From positions 196,501 through 260,500 of the forward strand of contig JAPYKE020000564.1 of assembly GCA_028554795.2 (NCBI GenBank): DNA of 64,000 nt. Reading direction: 5' to 3'. Below the pieces are notes generated by a model, which saw nothing but the letters and a program-made list of their open reading frames with translations, was not told where the DNA came from and did no database searches. The translations under genes and the position numbers were made by a program. This DNA is from Sinohyriopsis cumingii. Taxonomy: Eukaryota; Mollusca; Bivalvia; Unionida; Unionidae. Positions 49,302-60,589 of the stretch are shown here, piece after piece (the first letter of the stretch is position 1; each line of letters opens with the position of its first letter).

Positions 49302-49641
49302 CTAAGCGAAAATAAAATTAAAAAAATATACGGAAGGGGAAAAACGAATTCCTGAAAGATTCACTCTAACTAGGGTCATCAGCACATTTATCACGTCCAG
49401 AAAAGCGTTGAAATAACACATTTTTTTGTTGATCATACAAAGTTCTCGTTCCCTTTATCGTTTTGTTTGGTTATGTATTTTTCTACAGGTAACATCTCAG
49501 TTCTTGAAAAAAAAAGAATCTTTAGAACAAATGTTAAAATAAATTTAGTTTGCAAGAAAAAAAAATTAAATGAGCTTTGCCTTTGATTTTTTCATAGGAT
49601 TATGACCCTTACGTGATTCAGGTTTGACTGCTTGTAATAAT

Positions 49642-50426
49642 CGAGACAGTCCGTTTTTAACCTTTTCGTTGTAAAACGGGTGATGGTGGAAGTATTTGTA
49701 ATCGAACTGTTTGTGAGGTAAAGAAATGTTCCCCAACTCATCGCATATTTGCCAATCATGAGACAATTTAAAGAATAAAAGAGAATACTGCATATAGACT
49801 TGCTTATTATTGTACAAATTAAATAACATAGCACTTAGTATAGATAGAACACATCTGAAACGATCATACTTTATTCCAAATATCTTAATTAATACGTAGT
49901 CAAGTGTAAATCACATAAGGGACATAATCCTATGAAAAAGCCAAGGCAAAACTCATTCATTTTTTTCATACAAATTAGATTATTTCTCTCAATAGCTGAG
50001 TTATACCAATAGAAAAATACTTAACCAAACACAATGATAAAGGGACCAATATACGCGAACACAACATTAAAAGCTGATGCTATATGCTTATGAGCCGGAC
50101 ACTAATAAATTTAAAGACTGTACTAAAATATCTCAAATAGCTTCTTCCTCTGCGTGAGACTGATTTAATATCCTTCTTATCTCTTAGCTTTGAACAATAG
50201 AGTTTTTAATTATTTATTTATTTACATGTTTACTCACTGAATATCAAACACCGATCAAAAATTTAAAATACTATAATAATGTCGTGAATCTCTTATAATA
50301 ATTCACACTTTATACATTATACCACTATAATTGTCATGGCAAATGTATCAAATGATTTTGTACTATGTGATATTCTTCAAGCAAAGAGTTAATAAGTGTA
50401 TCATTTAATTTGCAAGACACATTTAC
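49642..50426 (-). other. Intron between Ig2 and stalk exons
   Basis: Two overlapping minus-strand frames at 49566-49834 straddle the right edge of the 802-bp array. One contains a Ser/Thr-rich run (NSSITNTSTITRFTTKR) resembling stalk sequence, but in the receptor phase the same bases read differently and the donor (AAAG|gttaaa) is weak. It is noted as a possible worn stalk exon, not called. Confidence 0.4.
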
Positions 50427-50726
50427 CTTGAATGTCGAGAACTATTGAATCCAAAAGAAATCCCTTATCATCCCAGGTAACATACGTGCCAATGTCTAAC
50501 CATGATACTTTTTGCAACGTTAAAGAAAAACTGTTTACATTCAATACACAGTTTTCTATTCGATCCGTATACAGATACTCTGAACAGTTTGCCTGTTTCA
50601 CGTCATAGATTGCAATAGGAAGATGTGTAGGATCGATCATCTCAATTTTAATTGAAGATATATTCGTTTTGTTACACATAAACTGAACAATCAACGATGC
50701 ACCGTCTTGTACACGTATCACCGTAC
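50427..50726 (-). CDS. Second immunoglobulin-like domain exon of the receptor
   Basis: 300-bp exon with acceptor ttttatgttgtag and donor CAAG|gtaaatg, phase 1 at both ends, the standard arrangement for one-exon Ig domains. It encodes VIRVQDGASLIVQFMCNKTN then ISSIKIEM, RIENCVLNVNSFSLTLQKVS and WLDIGTYVTWDD. LTLQKVSWLDIGTY is the E-F strand signature of V-set domains (L.I..V...D.G.Y), and FMC is a plausible B-strand Cys. The usual F-strand Cys (Y.C) is replaced (YVT), while extra Cys occur in QANC and ENC, suggesting an alternative disulphide. Sequons are NKT, NIS and NCS. A decayed paralogue lies at 60590-60895. Confidence 0.82.
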
Positions 50727-51269
50727 CTACAACATAAAATTCAAGGTATTATAACAAATAATATCTGCAACCGAATGTTTGTTTAAAGAGTAATAAGTGT
50801 GACAGCCTGTAAAAAATGTCAAAGATCTGTTGACTTTAACATTATCATATTCTGAATCTCATATGTCTCTCATCGTTCTGATTGAGTGAATGACCATTAT
50901 GAGACTCTGGTTAAGGGTTGCTTGTAAACATATTATATTATTGCTTAACTTATCGAGGTCCTTTGATATGAAAAAAACAAAATGACAAAAACATGAGTAT
51001 ACATAACGTTATGTCAGAATTTCATAGAAGAAAGATCTAAAATTTCAACGCAAAATATAATACAATAAATTTCAATGAAAAACGAAATAAACATATATTT
51101 GTATAATTAAGTGAATTAACATGTATTATGAATAAGAGAAAAGGGTGGGGGAACACGTCATTTCACTAGTTATAGCCACTACTGTCATTGGGTATAATTG
51201 ATAAATTTAGTATGTAGAATATAAATATTTTGGAGCATTTAGGAATATTGCACAATTTGTTCTCTGTCA

Positions 51270-51640
51270 CATATCAATTTAAAAATATCAACAACAGGAG
51301 TAAGCTGAAAGATACAACGAGAAGGCTGCATTTTCTGACTAGTATATAAGGACCAAAAGCAAAGGAGTGTTCAACATCTTCTTTATCATGAATATCAAAT
51401 CTCCTTTGAGCAGAGAACATAACATTATGGACCCAGCAAGTAGTAATAGGATCCATTATCCGGTGGTCAGTTACCACTCCTTGATTCAGCTTTGTCGGAA
51501 GTCGATGGGTACTAGCATCCGTTGGACAATTAAACTTGTTAGGTTCTGTCGATTCAGTTGTAAACGGGTCCATGGTCTTCTAGATTTATCTGGTCATTTC
51601 GTCTCCAGTAGGAAGGAAAAAATAGACGCTGAAATTTTCC
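51270..51640 (-). CDS. Possible alternative C-terminal exon with GPI-like tail
   Basis: A minus-strand frame 51573-51274 lies in the intron between the two Ig exons. It starts with a Thr/Pro-rich stretch (DPFTTESTEPNKFNCPTDAS) and ends with CSLLVVSFSLLLLLIFLN directly before the stop, like a GPI-attachment signal or a terminal anchor. An acceptor-like tttttccttcctactggag lies at 51624-51606, but joined to Ig1 in phase 1 it meets a stop, and other acceptors give phase 0. It is a candidate for a short membrane-anchored isoform or the remains of one; the phase problem keeps confidence low. Confidence 0.3.
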
Positions 51641-51968
51641 TTTAAAGAAACGGTTTTTGGTACAAACTACTGAAGTATAGGGACGTGAGAGTGATCAATT
51701 ATAATTGATTGTTAACAATGAATATGTTTTAGTTCGTTGAAACGGGACTGTACTTGATTTAAATGTGTGGTTACCATTCAAGTGGCGACGAAACAGTGGG
51801 ATAGGCAGCAAGGATCAAACGGGGAGAGAGCGGGACATCCATTAGGACATGATAATCTTTATCCCATGAGTTTGTGGTGCATCAATAAACATTATTCACA
51901 AGATAGTTTTAGAACAGTTGGCGCCCCTGTTCTGGCTACCTTGCATGCGAGACAATAAGACAACTTAC

Positions 51969-52289
51969 GTGGGACAATAATGCTTTTCCTCCCTTTCTCA
52001 ACAGAACCATCCAATGTAGAGACTGTATAATTTCCACTGTCCATAAAATTGACTTTTAATAAGAGAATACTGAGAATACCATTGTTCATTTCGATCACTG
52101 TTATACGGCCAGTGTAATTTCTGTTAACAGATATGCCCTCAGTGAGATTCTTCCTTGGATGATAGGCCATTACATTAGTGACATATAGCTTACTGGTGCA
52201 GCCAAAGAAGGTTATTTTTAAATTTTGTTTTCCATTCATTTGAAGTAAGGTCACATTTTCTCCCTTATCATATATCTCAGGTTTCCATT
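51969..52289 (-). CDS. First immunoglobulin-like domain exon of the receptor
   Basis: 321-bp exon with acceptor tgatgcttttttgcag and donor CCCAC|gtaagttg, phase 1 on both sides. It encodes WKPEIYDKGENVTLLQMNGK, LKITFFGCTSKLYVTNVMAY and, toward the end, MNNGILSILLLKVNFMDSGN then YTVSTLDG. LSILLLKVNFMDSGNYTV fits the E-F region of a V-set Ig fold (D.G.Y). Only one Cys is present and the F-strand Cys is Val, so the canonical disulphide is missing. Four N-glycosylation sequons are visible (NVT, NLT, NYT, NYT). The last base joins GT of the Ig2 exon to give Arg. The signal-peptide exon must lie to the right and was not found. Confidence 0.82.
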
Positions 52290-52580
52290 CTGCAAAAAAG
52301 CATCATTTGAAATATGATTAAAATGTGATATTGACATTTCGATTTCTTTATTGAAAATCAGAAATGATAGGTTTAAAAAGCACGAACATTTATATCCGTT
52401 CATCCATTCCTTCATATGTTCTGGAAATGTTATGACTCTACAAGTATTAATTCCCTCCCTTAAGTTTTGTACTTTCTTAAGTCTACTTAAGTTCATAGCT
52501 AAAATTATATTCCATACTTCTTCTATGTTAAATGTTTTTATTTTAACTTCAGTCTATCTGTGTCAGATGAGTCAAACAAC

Positions 52581-52582
<2 letters not shown>

Positions 52583-52644
<62 letters not shown>

Positions 52645-52861
52645 TTTATAAATAGCATGGCTTTTAAAGAGATGATATAAAGCAATTTCTTATACCAATG
52701 ATATTGTTATATCAAATTGTGATTCCCCAATGGCCCATACATACGCAGTTAGAAAGATTCTTTGAAAATTAGGTTATATTTCAACAGCTAGCGATCGCTT
52801 CTGTATTCTATACATCTCTGATGAATTTCCCTTGATTAGTCATTACCGTTGTAATACAATG

Positions 52862-52956
<95 letters not shown>
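52583..52956. repeat. Two (TA)n microsatellites
   Basis: TA dinucleotides at 52583-52642 and 52862-52956, separated by about 220 bases of ordinary sequence. Confidence 0.97.
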
Positions 52957-52957
<1 letters not shown>

Positions 52958-53000
52958 CAATATAATGAATTGAACATGCTACACAAGATCAGGGAAATTC

Positions 53001-53022
53001 TCTCTCTCTCTCTCTCTCTCTC
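53001..53022. repeat. (CT)n microsatellite
   Basis: Eleven CT units. A similar tract lies at 53498-53522. Confidence 0.95.
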
Positions 53023-53056
53023 ATGCATAAGGAAGAGAACACGGGGAAGTCTGTGG

Positions 53057-53214
53057 CAGTGCCAGATTAAACACTGTGGAGGCCCTTAGGCAGTCGAAAT
53101 CTTGGGGCCTTCCTCGCAAATGATCTCCTAATACGTTTATCAATATTATTTTGAACCATTGCCGTGGGGTCCATAGGACGGTGCCTACTCTGCCTATTTG
53201 GTAATCTGGCACTG
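53057..53214. mobile_element. Small inverted-repeat element (MITE)
   Basis: The ends cagtgccagatta (53057-53069) and taatctggcactg (53202-53214) are perfect 13-bp inverted repeats. The interior (gtggaggcccttaggcagtcgaaatcttggggcc .. tgcctac) has no coding potential. The 8-bp flanks gtctgtgg and atcattgg do not match, so the target duplication is lost or of another length. hAT-like ends (CAG..CTG) are likely. Confidence 0.72.
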
Positions 53215-53867
53215 ATCATTGGAGTGAGAGAGAAAAAGACAACTGAATTTGCACACCTAGAAGAACCTGGTCTTGGTAACTGTTAGGTGTGCAGGCCTCG
53301 TGAAATTTTAATAAAGTGTTCACAATACCAATTATACAAAGTTGCAACACCCTGGTCAGATTAAATGATAAATGCTTGGGTTAGGAGGAGGAATATACTA
53401 TAATATATTTAATGCTTTGTTTATTTTTAAGAAACATTGGGATTGGCATTGAACAAATTCGTTTATGAAAAGGTCTCCCCAACCGCATCACCACATCTCT
53501 CTCTCTCTCTCTCTCTCTCTCTGTGACAGAAACAACTGCATGTTCGATTAATTAACACATAATAGCCACTTAAATCAACTGAAAATAATATAAATGCTTG
53601 AAATACCTCTTGCGGGTTATTTTATATTTCACACCCGTTTTATTAAGCTAGCCGGAATGTGAATATTTGCGAGTTCAGCGTTCAAGAAGCTTATCATACT
53701 GTATTTGTAGTTCTCTACTTTCTTCATTTAAGCCATATTTCAGGTTTAAATCATTAGAGTGTCTCATATTTATTTAATCAATGCAAATAAAAGTAGAAGT
53801 TGAAATAAAAGAAGTAACTTTTCAATTTGCAAAGGGGTTTGCAATTACTCACAAAAAGGAAAGAACT

Positions 53868-54137
53868 ACATTTTGTGGCATTGTCCCTGAGTGGCCGAGT
53901 GGTCTAAAGCGCTCTCCGTTACGGATCACTGCAATCTCACCTCTGTCTGCGTGGGTTCGAGTCTCGGTTTCGGCTAATGTAGGTATGTGAGAAAGCTTTC
54001 CAGTAGCTTCTCGTGGGTCGGTGGTTCTTTCTGGGGTTTTCCCGGGTTCTTCCTCCACCATTAATACTGGCCGCCATGTATAGCCTGTCGTGTGCTGAAA
54101 AATGGCGTTAAACCCTACAACAACAACATTTTGTGGC
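53868..54137 (+). mobile_element. tRNA(Leu/Ser)-derived SINE, family B, with 12-bp target duplication
   Basis: Flanked by acattttgtggc at 53868-53879 and 54126-54137. The head from 53886 (ctgagtggccgagtggtctaaagcgct) has an A box and long variable arm like a class II tRNA, followed by the B box gggttcgagtctc at 53952-53964. The body has ggggttttcccgggttcttcctccaccattaatactggccgcc, like the conserved central domain of many molluscan SINEs, and the end is (caa)n. It is not a working tRNA because the 3' acceptor half is missing. The overlapping frames 53781-53990 and 53849-54061 are shadows. Confidence 0.9.
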
Positions 54138-54346
54138 GGACAAAACTTGACAAGGCTAAGACGAGTTCATTAATTCTGTACGTAATCTAAACTTGTTGGA
54201 AATGTATATATGTGTATTTGTATATGATATCAATAAAATATATGTATAGTATGACTTCTGTATCTTTGACATACCACTAGTTGTATGAATTTTTCATTAA
54301 AAGAAAGTTCGTGGTATATCAGTGACACAGTGTAGACTATAATACT

Positions 54347-54353
54347 TGTGTGT

Positions 54354-54400
<47 letters not shown>
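54347..54400. repeat. (TG)n microsatellite
   Basis: About 26 TG units with one interruption. Confidence 0.97.
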
Positions 54401-54402
<2 letters not shown>

Positions 54403-54743
54403 CGTCATTTGCTGCCTTTCACAATTGCGTCGGAGAATTCATAGTAAGGAAACTCAATAGTTATCATTGTCAATGTCGATGTCTTATTTTGTTTTATACC
54501 TTTACATTTGTTAAAACATATAGTGAAGTCTTATTCTCAGTTTATTACGAATTCCATAGTACTACATTGGAAACATTATACTACATCAGTTTATTGCTTA
54601 CCTTTTGTATCATATATTCCAAACAACATAAGAAAAAAGCATATCTTGATTAGAATAGCCAGGATTTTGCACCAAGATGTGGTTCTCCACATTTTAGCAA
54701 TAATTCAAAATCTCAAGAAACGGTATATTATGTTAGATTATAG

Positions 54744-54950
54744 TCAAGAAGCGTAATTCTCTAAGGTAGTCATATGTGGTTCACAGGCTATGGTGCAAGC
54801 AGAATGACGGATGATGCGTTCTAGATAACTCAAATACGTCTTTAGTTCCGCATCAGAATTATAGACTGCAGAGATGTGATGAAAATCTATTTCTGACTCT
54901 TTTTTAAAATTAGGGATCACGTGCAAACGGTGGTGATAATGAATTTGCAT
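54744..54950 (-). pseudogene. Unidentified protein-like frame
   Basis: A 68-codon minus-strand frame (HYHHRLHVIPNFKKESEIDF, then SAVYNSDAELKTYLSYLERI, CEPHMTTLENYAS) has protein-like composition. No acceptor or donor in phase with the receptor was established, and no family is recognised. It may be an old insertion. Confidence 0.25.
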
Positions 54951-54959
54951 ATATGCTCG

Positions 54960-55296
54960 CTATTAAACGACATTTTTTGGAACAGTGTCAAAAGGAACAG
55001 AAGTGTATTGTTAACTTCGGCCGTATAAAGATTTCTGATACAATTGTAGATGGCGATATCCAATATCCGGTATATATGTGCAACGAGATGTTGCTAGGTC
55101 TCGTAGTTCTCTGTCTTCACTCTATTATTTAATGATGTGAAGGAAATAATCAACCAGGCCATATATGCGTCATCAAATCAATCTCTAATCAAGGTCTTAG
55201 CTCTAGACGGGAATTTCACATATTTTCAGTTTCAGAATAATTTTTGTTTCTCGCAGCAGAGTAATCCCTGGAGTTTGTTTTAATAAGGATAAACAA

Positions 55297-55341
<45 letters not shown>

Positions 55342-56537
55342 TAAAAATGTTTCAGTACACAAGGCAATTATATATATATTGGCTGCAACAATAAATTAAG
55401 CATATGAAACGATATAATTGTTCGAAATCTAAATCGTTAGTATATATTCATGAGTCTGTGAACGTGTAAGAATAACACTGTGACTGTTAACATAACACCG
55501 GATAATTTTATTTGTCGTTGTTACTCAAACTGATGTTTTTTCAAACACACTTCTGCTGTGAAATTCGTGCAAACTATATGATTTCTTCTGTATTTGTAGT
55601 AGATACATGAAAAAAAAGCAATGAGATATTTTTGTCTTGTTTGCCTTTGACAATTTTTCCTAAAACAAAGCAATTAAGGAATTAATAAATAAACGCCTCT
55701 TCTAACAGTGGTATATATAAGACTATTGATAATTTCGCAGTAATCTGTTCCATGCTTTATAGGCCAGTTTTTAACAAACATGTACTGGAGCTCTCTCTCT
55801 CTCTCTCTCTCTCTCATACACACACACATTTTTATAAGGGGTGTTACCTAAATTGATATGTTACATAAGTTAATCAATTTAAAAAATGATAATTTAATCA
55901 AAATCTTCTGACAGAAAAATGTGCATGAGGTACATTTTCAAAATAACGTTTTTTATGATTATTACAGCAAACAAGGAAATTTTCTATTAAAACTAATATA
56001 CAGAATTAGTAGATTTGTGTTTATAAAACAGCAAAACATTTCTACCGTTTCTAAAACAAAAATGACATAATTGACATTGTTGCATGCACATATAATCACA
56101 CCAATCTTATATGCAAACAAACTAATCAAATTTGACGTCACTCCATCAATTAGTTCTAATGATCTTTTCTGTATGTGCGGACCAATAATCACACGGTCGA
56201 AAACCAAAACCAAACGTCACCACTACCACCAGTAGTAGCCTAACTTGTAGCAAATGAAAATAAAACCCATTTATTACTGAGGAAAACAATTATCACACAA
56301 AGATACTCCAGACAATGCATTTTCTATGTCCACTTAACCCAATTATTGAAACCATTATTATAATGAAAGTAAACCCTACATTTAACACGTTTCTTAGACG
56401 AAAAAGGAAGTATGAAGTGTGGTGGTTATTTTTTGGAAACAATCTTTGTGTCGTAGTGTTACTTTGACAACACATAAATGAGATAATATCTGTTTTAGTC
56501 TTAAATAATTGTTATGTTATCTCTGTCAAAATCAGTG

Positions 56538-56628
<91 letters not shown>

Positions 56629-57180
56629 CATACATAAATACACGGCGGATGACCAAAAGTGAGCTTTTAGTGAATATAGCTAGGTTAATATACATTTGCA
56701 GAGCCATGCCTTTAAACTCGCGCATCCATTTATTTGTACTACAAGTGTGATGAAGTCGATGGGGGGGGGGTCAGATGTCTACCGTGTTGAACAATGACGC
56801 AGAATATTAATCTTCTGAGAACTTTATTATTGATATTGGCTCCTATTTCCCTAATCACACCGACGACAGTTTCATTTTTTTTTTTTTGATCATAATATTA
56901 CTTTTCTGTCACGGTGTTCATTGTAGAGGTTACTTCTGGAAAGGAACGTGTTTTCGGGGATCGTCCTAATTCACTTTGTTGAATATATCATTTGCATGTC
57001 CTTTATATAAAATGAAATTATGAATGCCTAATAATATATTGTAAATATTTGTTGAAGTTATGTTATCCTAAATTTGCAGAGCCAGACAGGTATGAGCTAT
57101 GTAATCTTCTCAAATGTGTTACTATAGCATTCGCGCACCCTGCCGTGTGTTTGTATCCCATACCGTTTTAAAAATGTAAA
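54960..57180. other. No gene recognised; several simple repeats
   Basis: (GA)n at 55301-55339, (CT)n at 55791-55814, a (CA)n(TA)n tract at 56540-56624, a run of ten G at 56761-56770 and a poly-T at 56875-56887. A minus-strand frame (56475-56293) contains a hydrophobic stretch (VGFTFIIIMVSIIGLSG) but nothing ties it to the receptor gene. Confidence 0.6.
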
Positions 57181-57189
57181 GCATCTAGT

Positions 57190-57577
57190 ATATAAAAAAC
57201 TCACAAAATCTTAGTCATTTCGTTAATCAATTTATAAGTTATAACCTGAGTGTCGCCAGGTAGTCCCTAACACTGTAGACTTATTGGCTTTTCAAACCAT
57301 ACATAATGTATCGATGTAAACAAGCAAACAGACTGATAATGGTCCCTTCTGGAGTCCAGAAAAGTATATTTTTCAGTAAAAACTGTGTCTTCTGCGTCCA
57401 ATATTTGCCGTGTCTAATTTTTTGGTTTCTCAAACAAATATGGCGACTATGCTACTAAAGAAACTCCCGTTTGCTTCAATATGCCAACAACCTGACTGTC
57501 TGGGACCCCTAGGCGACAACCTGGTTAAAACTTATAAATTGATAAATAAAATGACTAAGTTTTGTGCAGTTTTATAT
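57190..57577. mobile_element. MITE with about 90-bp terminal inverted repeats
   Basis: The left end (57190 on: tataaaaaactcacaaaatcttagtcatt..aatcaatttataagttataacc..gtgtcgcc) is the imperfect reverse complement of the right end (57577 back: tataaaactgcacaaaacttagtcattttatttatcaatttataagttttaacc..gttgtcgcc). It is about 390 bp with no open frame. The TATA at both edges is consistent with a TA-type target duplication (Tc1/mariner-like), which is not proven. Confidence 0.78.
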
Positions 57578-58544
57578 GCTTGATCCTCTTTTAGTTTTTA
57601 ACAAACAAACGAGATAGTGTCCGAATAACATAAAAGCTGCATTAAATGTCTCTAAGTCCCCATAAAGGAAAGGAAGGCTGCTTTCCTTGCAAACTGCGTG
57701 GCTTATTGAAATAGTTAGTGCCGAAATTTATTGCGCCTGTCCCAACAGCGATGGATAATCAAGTAAACGTTTCCAAAATGAATTTTCAACTAAGCCAAAA
57801 AAGACTCGATATATAGAGGGCTAATTCTTCAGTCTGACTGAAGTTTTCTAGTGTCATTGGCCATAGTCACACGTAAGATATGTCTCTCAACTCAAAATTT
57901 GAACATATGATTTGTCAGTGATTGGACGTTTGCCATTGATATGCTAGGGGAAGATAAAACGCTTGCAAGCGTTGTTGAAATAATTTCTCTCGGGTTTCAA
58001 GATATAAGCAAATGAGGATGTAGACAACAGTGTGGTAACTATATTGAATAATGTCATCCTTTCTCGAAGGAGCCAACCTGGCTGCAAAATTATTCCGACA
58101 CCTATGTTACAGATATGAAATGTTAAATGATATCCCCGATCGTAAAATGGACGAAACCATCATATCACAGATTTTCATTGAGGCTATTGATTTTTAAAAG
58201 ATCATATCAAAATATATCCTCATGAATCTATCCTACCTTTAGACGTTACTGTATTGTCTTTTTGCTTCTTCCTACCCACCCACCCTTAGATGATAGACTT
58301 AGAATAAATATATGACGCAATGTCATTTAAACTCTAGTAATTGTAGTCAAGCCTTAGCTCAAATCTTTTTACAGACTTCGCCGATTGTATTAAATATTTT
58401 AACAAATGATATGAGCGGTTGTAGATGGTGCCACTGGTGATAATTAATAACTATTTCTAAACTGTAGAGCCTCAAATGAACGTAGAAATAGTTACGATCT
58501 CAGACGGACGATACCGGGCAAAGAGGTGCAAATGTAATGTATGA

Positions 58545-58900
58545 CAAACTGTAGTATGTACGTTAGTATTGCATACTGTACTATCCATTTCTGTATTACC
58601 TACTGCACCATCTTGTATGTATTACATGCTGTACTATATGTGTATTACCTACTGCATTATCTATGTGTGTTTTACATACTGTACTATATTTGTATTATTT
58701 ATTGTACTATTTGTGTACTACCTACTGCACTATATATGTGTGTATTGCATACTGTGCTATGTGTATGCAACCTACTGTGACATCTAGGTTAATACTACAC
58801 ACTCTACTAAATAGAGTGTAATACCCAATGTACTATGTATGTGCGTATTATTTACTGTGATATGTACTTGCGTACTACCTATTGTACTATACATGGAGAA
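58545..58900. repeat. Minisatellite, about 30-bp unit
   Basis: About a dozen degenerate units of tgtgtattacctactgcactatatg. It produces Tyr/Cys/Leu-rich frames at 58541-58787 that are not genes. Confidence 0.85.
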
Positions 58901-59379
58901 TCAGATGTTATGCTATCTACATGCTTAATAGCTACACATTAACACTGTCATCAAATTATAAAACCACCATTTCTAAATATTTGTTATCCGTACCAATCTA
59001 CAGCATTATAATCAGGTTTCAGCTGCTGAAAACAAACTCCATATTTTTATTCAATAATTTAATTTAGTTTTTCCTTATACTTAATCGTAGATGATGTTTA
59101 ATGGAACTAGGGTAGAATCGATCAGGCTCTAATTCGGCGGGACTCTCTCTCTCTCTCTCTCAATAAGAAATTAAGAGACGTGGATCAGAAATATTTGAAA
59201 TTAGAACAACGAAAAACGATGTAGAGTAATTTTACTTCTTCCGAGTGAATAACGAATATATGGAGTTGGAAATTGATAGTTTTCGTTCACAAGATGAAAT
59301 ATGACAATAAGAACAAGCAAATGTTATTTTCATTGTATGCTCTGACGTGTTAAAGTGTAACAGCTTTCTAACATCAAGC

Positions 59380-59560
59380 AGTGACATCACTCGGGTTGGT
59401 GTCACCCAGTGCAGTAACTCAAGGTGTCACCCCCATGGGCCTCCCTGCACAAAAATTCAAAAATTACAGTCATTTGCTGTCATCCCGTCTGATGGTGTCA
59501 CCCGGTGCGGTCCGCAACCCCGCACCCCGCACCCTACCCTCCAGTGACGCTACAGACATC
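59380..59560. repeat. GC-rich patch with repeated ggtgtcaccc
   Basis: GC-rich island in AT-rich DNA. The motif ggtgtcaccc occurs three times (about 59398, 59424 and 59496), twice followed by a variant of agtgcagtaac/ggtgcggtccgc, and a run of ccgcacccc follows. It looks like a fragment of a dispersed repeat. The open frames here are incidental. Confidence 0.5.
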
Positions 59561-59728
59561 AAGTTCACCGGTTTATTATTTATTTTCTGCTGTTTTATGA
59601 ACGTGAGCGCAAAAAAGTTCCATTTCAGTTAGAGATAAATTAATTAATATTTCCATATATCTCATAGAATTAAATATATAACGCTAAAATTGAACACATT
59701 GAACACATATTACAAAACTAATTAATTA

Positions 59729-59730
<2 letters not shown>

Positions 59731-59818
<88 letters not shown>
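59731..59818. repeat. (TA)n microsatellite
   Basis: About 43 TA units. Confidence 0.97.
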
Positions 59819-59824
<6 letters not shown>

Positions 59825-59989
59825 AAAATGAATGAGATTGATTTCTTAAAACTGAATAATCTTTTTTTTTTATAAATCTTTGATATAATTTACACAAATT
59901 AATATGTAATACGTGAAGAAATACTACATAAAATAATAGTTTGGAAAACTATTAAAAATTCTGTATCTGTATGATTTGGGTATTCAACG

Positions 59990-60216
59990 TAACTTTAACA
60001 ATTTAAGTTATATCGCTATAATGTCTGCATTGTGGCAGTTTACAGTGATAGCTATGACTGGGGCATGTTGCATTATGTCCCACCCAGTCACATTACTTTG
60101 ACACCAGACAGACAAGTCCTAACACTAGCCTCCTAATTTTGAGCGCCAAGGTAGTACCATTTTTAAAAGTCTTTGGTATTAGTTTGAACCCGCAACAGCC
60201 TGCATCCAGCGGGATG
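59990..60216 (-). mobile_element. tRNA-derived SINE, family A, copy 4
   Basis: On the plus strand it reads aactttaacaatttaagttatatcgctataatgtctgcattgtgg .. ggggcatgttgcattatgtcccacccagtcacatt .. accagacagacaagtcctaacac .. gtttgaacccgcaac, the inverted form of copy 5 at 61918. The 5' end of the tRNA-like head is missing. Confidence 0.82.
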
Positions 60217-60589
60217 ACCTTTCCTTAAAGTGGCTTTAAATTTTGTACTTGTTTTATTCAGCAAGGAATAAATTGTTTTTGCTGGGTTTTCTTACACTAT
60301 GCATTTTATATAGTCCCCTTCTCTTATACTGCGTCTTTCTCTTAAACATTCATCTCTAGTTCAAACTAACGGAACTGTACATGAGTGAAAGGGCAAATGT
60401 AAACAACAAAAAGCAATTAAACGATTTTATAGAAGAAAAATTTATTCTTAACCATAATACTCGGTGAATACAATAATATCACTGTTCTGTTAATGACTGT
60501 ACCCTTTCACATAAAGAGTAATAGTAAATTCAATAAACTATCAAATAATAAGGCAATGTAACCTCAATATTTACCTCAAACGTAGACCA

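Larger units (their letters stand above)
46433..49641. repeat. Four tandem 802-bp repeats, each carrying a receptor exon
   Basis: Unit starts are at about 46433, 47235, 48037 and 48839; marker sequences are spaced exactly 802 bases apart (46486, 47288, 48090, 48892). Units 2 and 3 and most of unit 4 look identical by eye. Unit 1 differs at scattered bases, and the last 240 bases of unit 4 have diverged by indels and substitutions, so the array is homogenised in the middle and worn at both edges. Each unit holds one 78-bp exon on the minus strand plus intron. The 60-codon plus-strand frame in every unit is a by-product. Confidence 0.97.

Noticed and set aside
53886..53965. A tRNA-Leu or tRNA-Ser gene
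   Set aside because: A and B boxes are present, but the 3' acceptor strand does not pair and the sequence runs into a SINE body flanked by target duplications.
56293..56475. Transmembrane exon of a second Ig receptor copy
   Set aside because: The hydrophobic run is not similar in DNA to the real TM exon, and the nearby acceptor gives the wrong phase.
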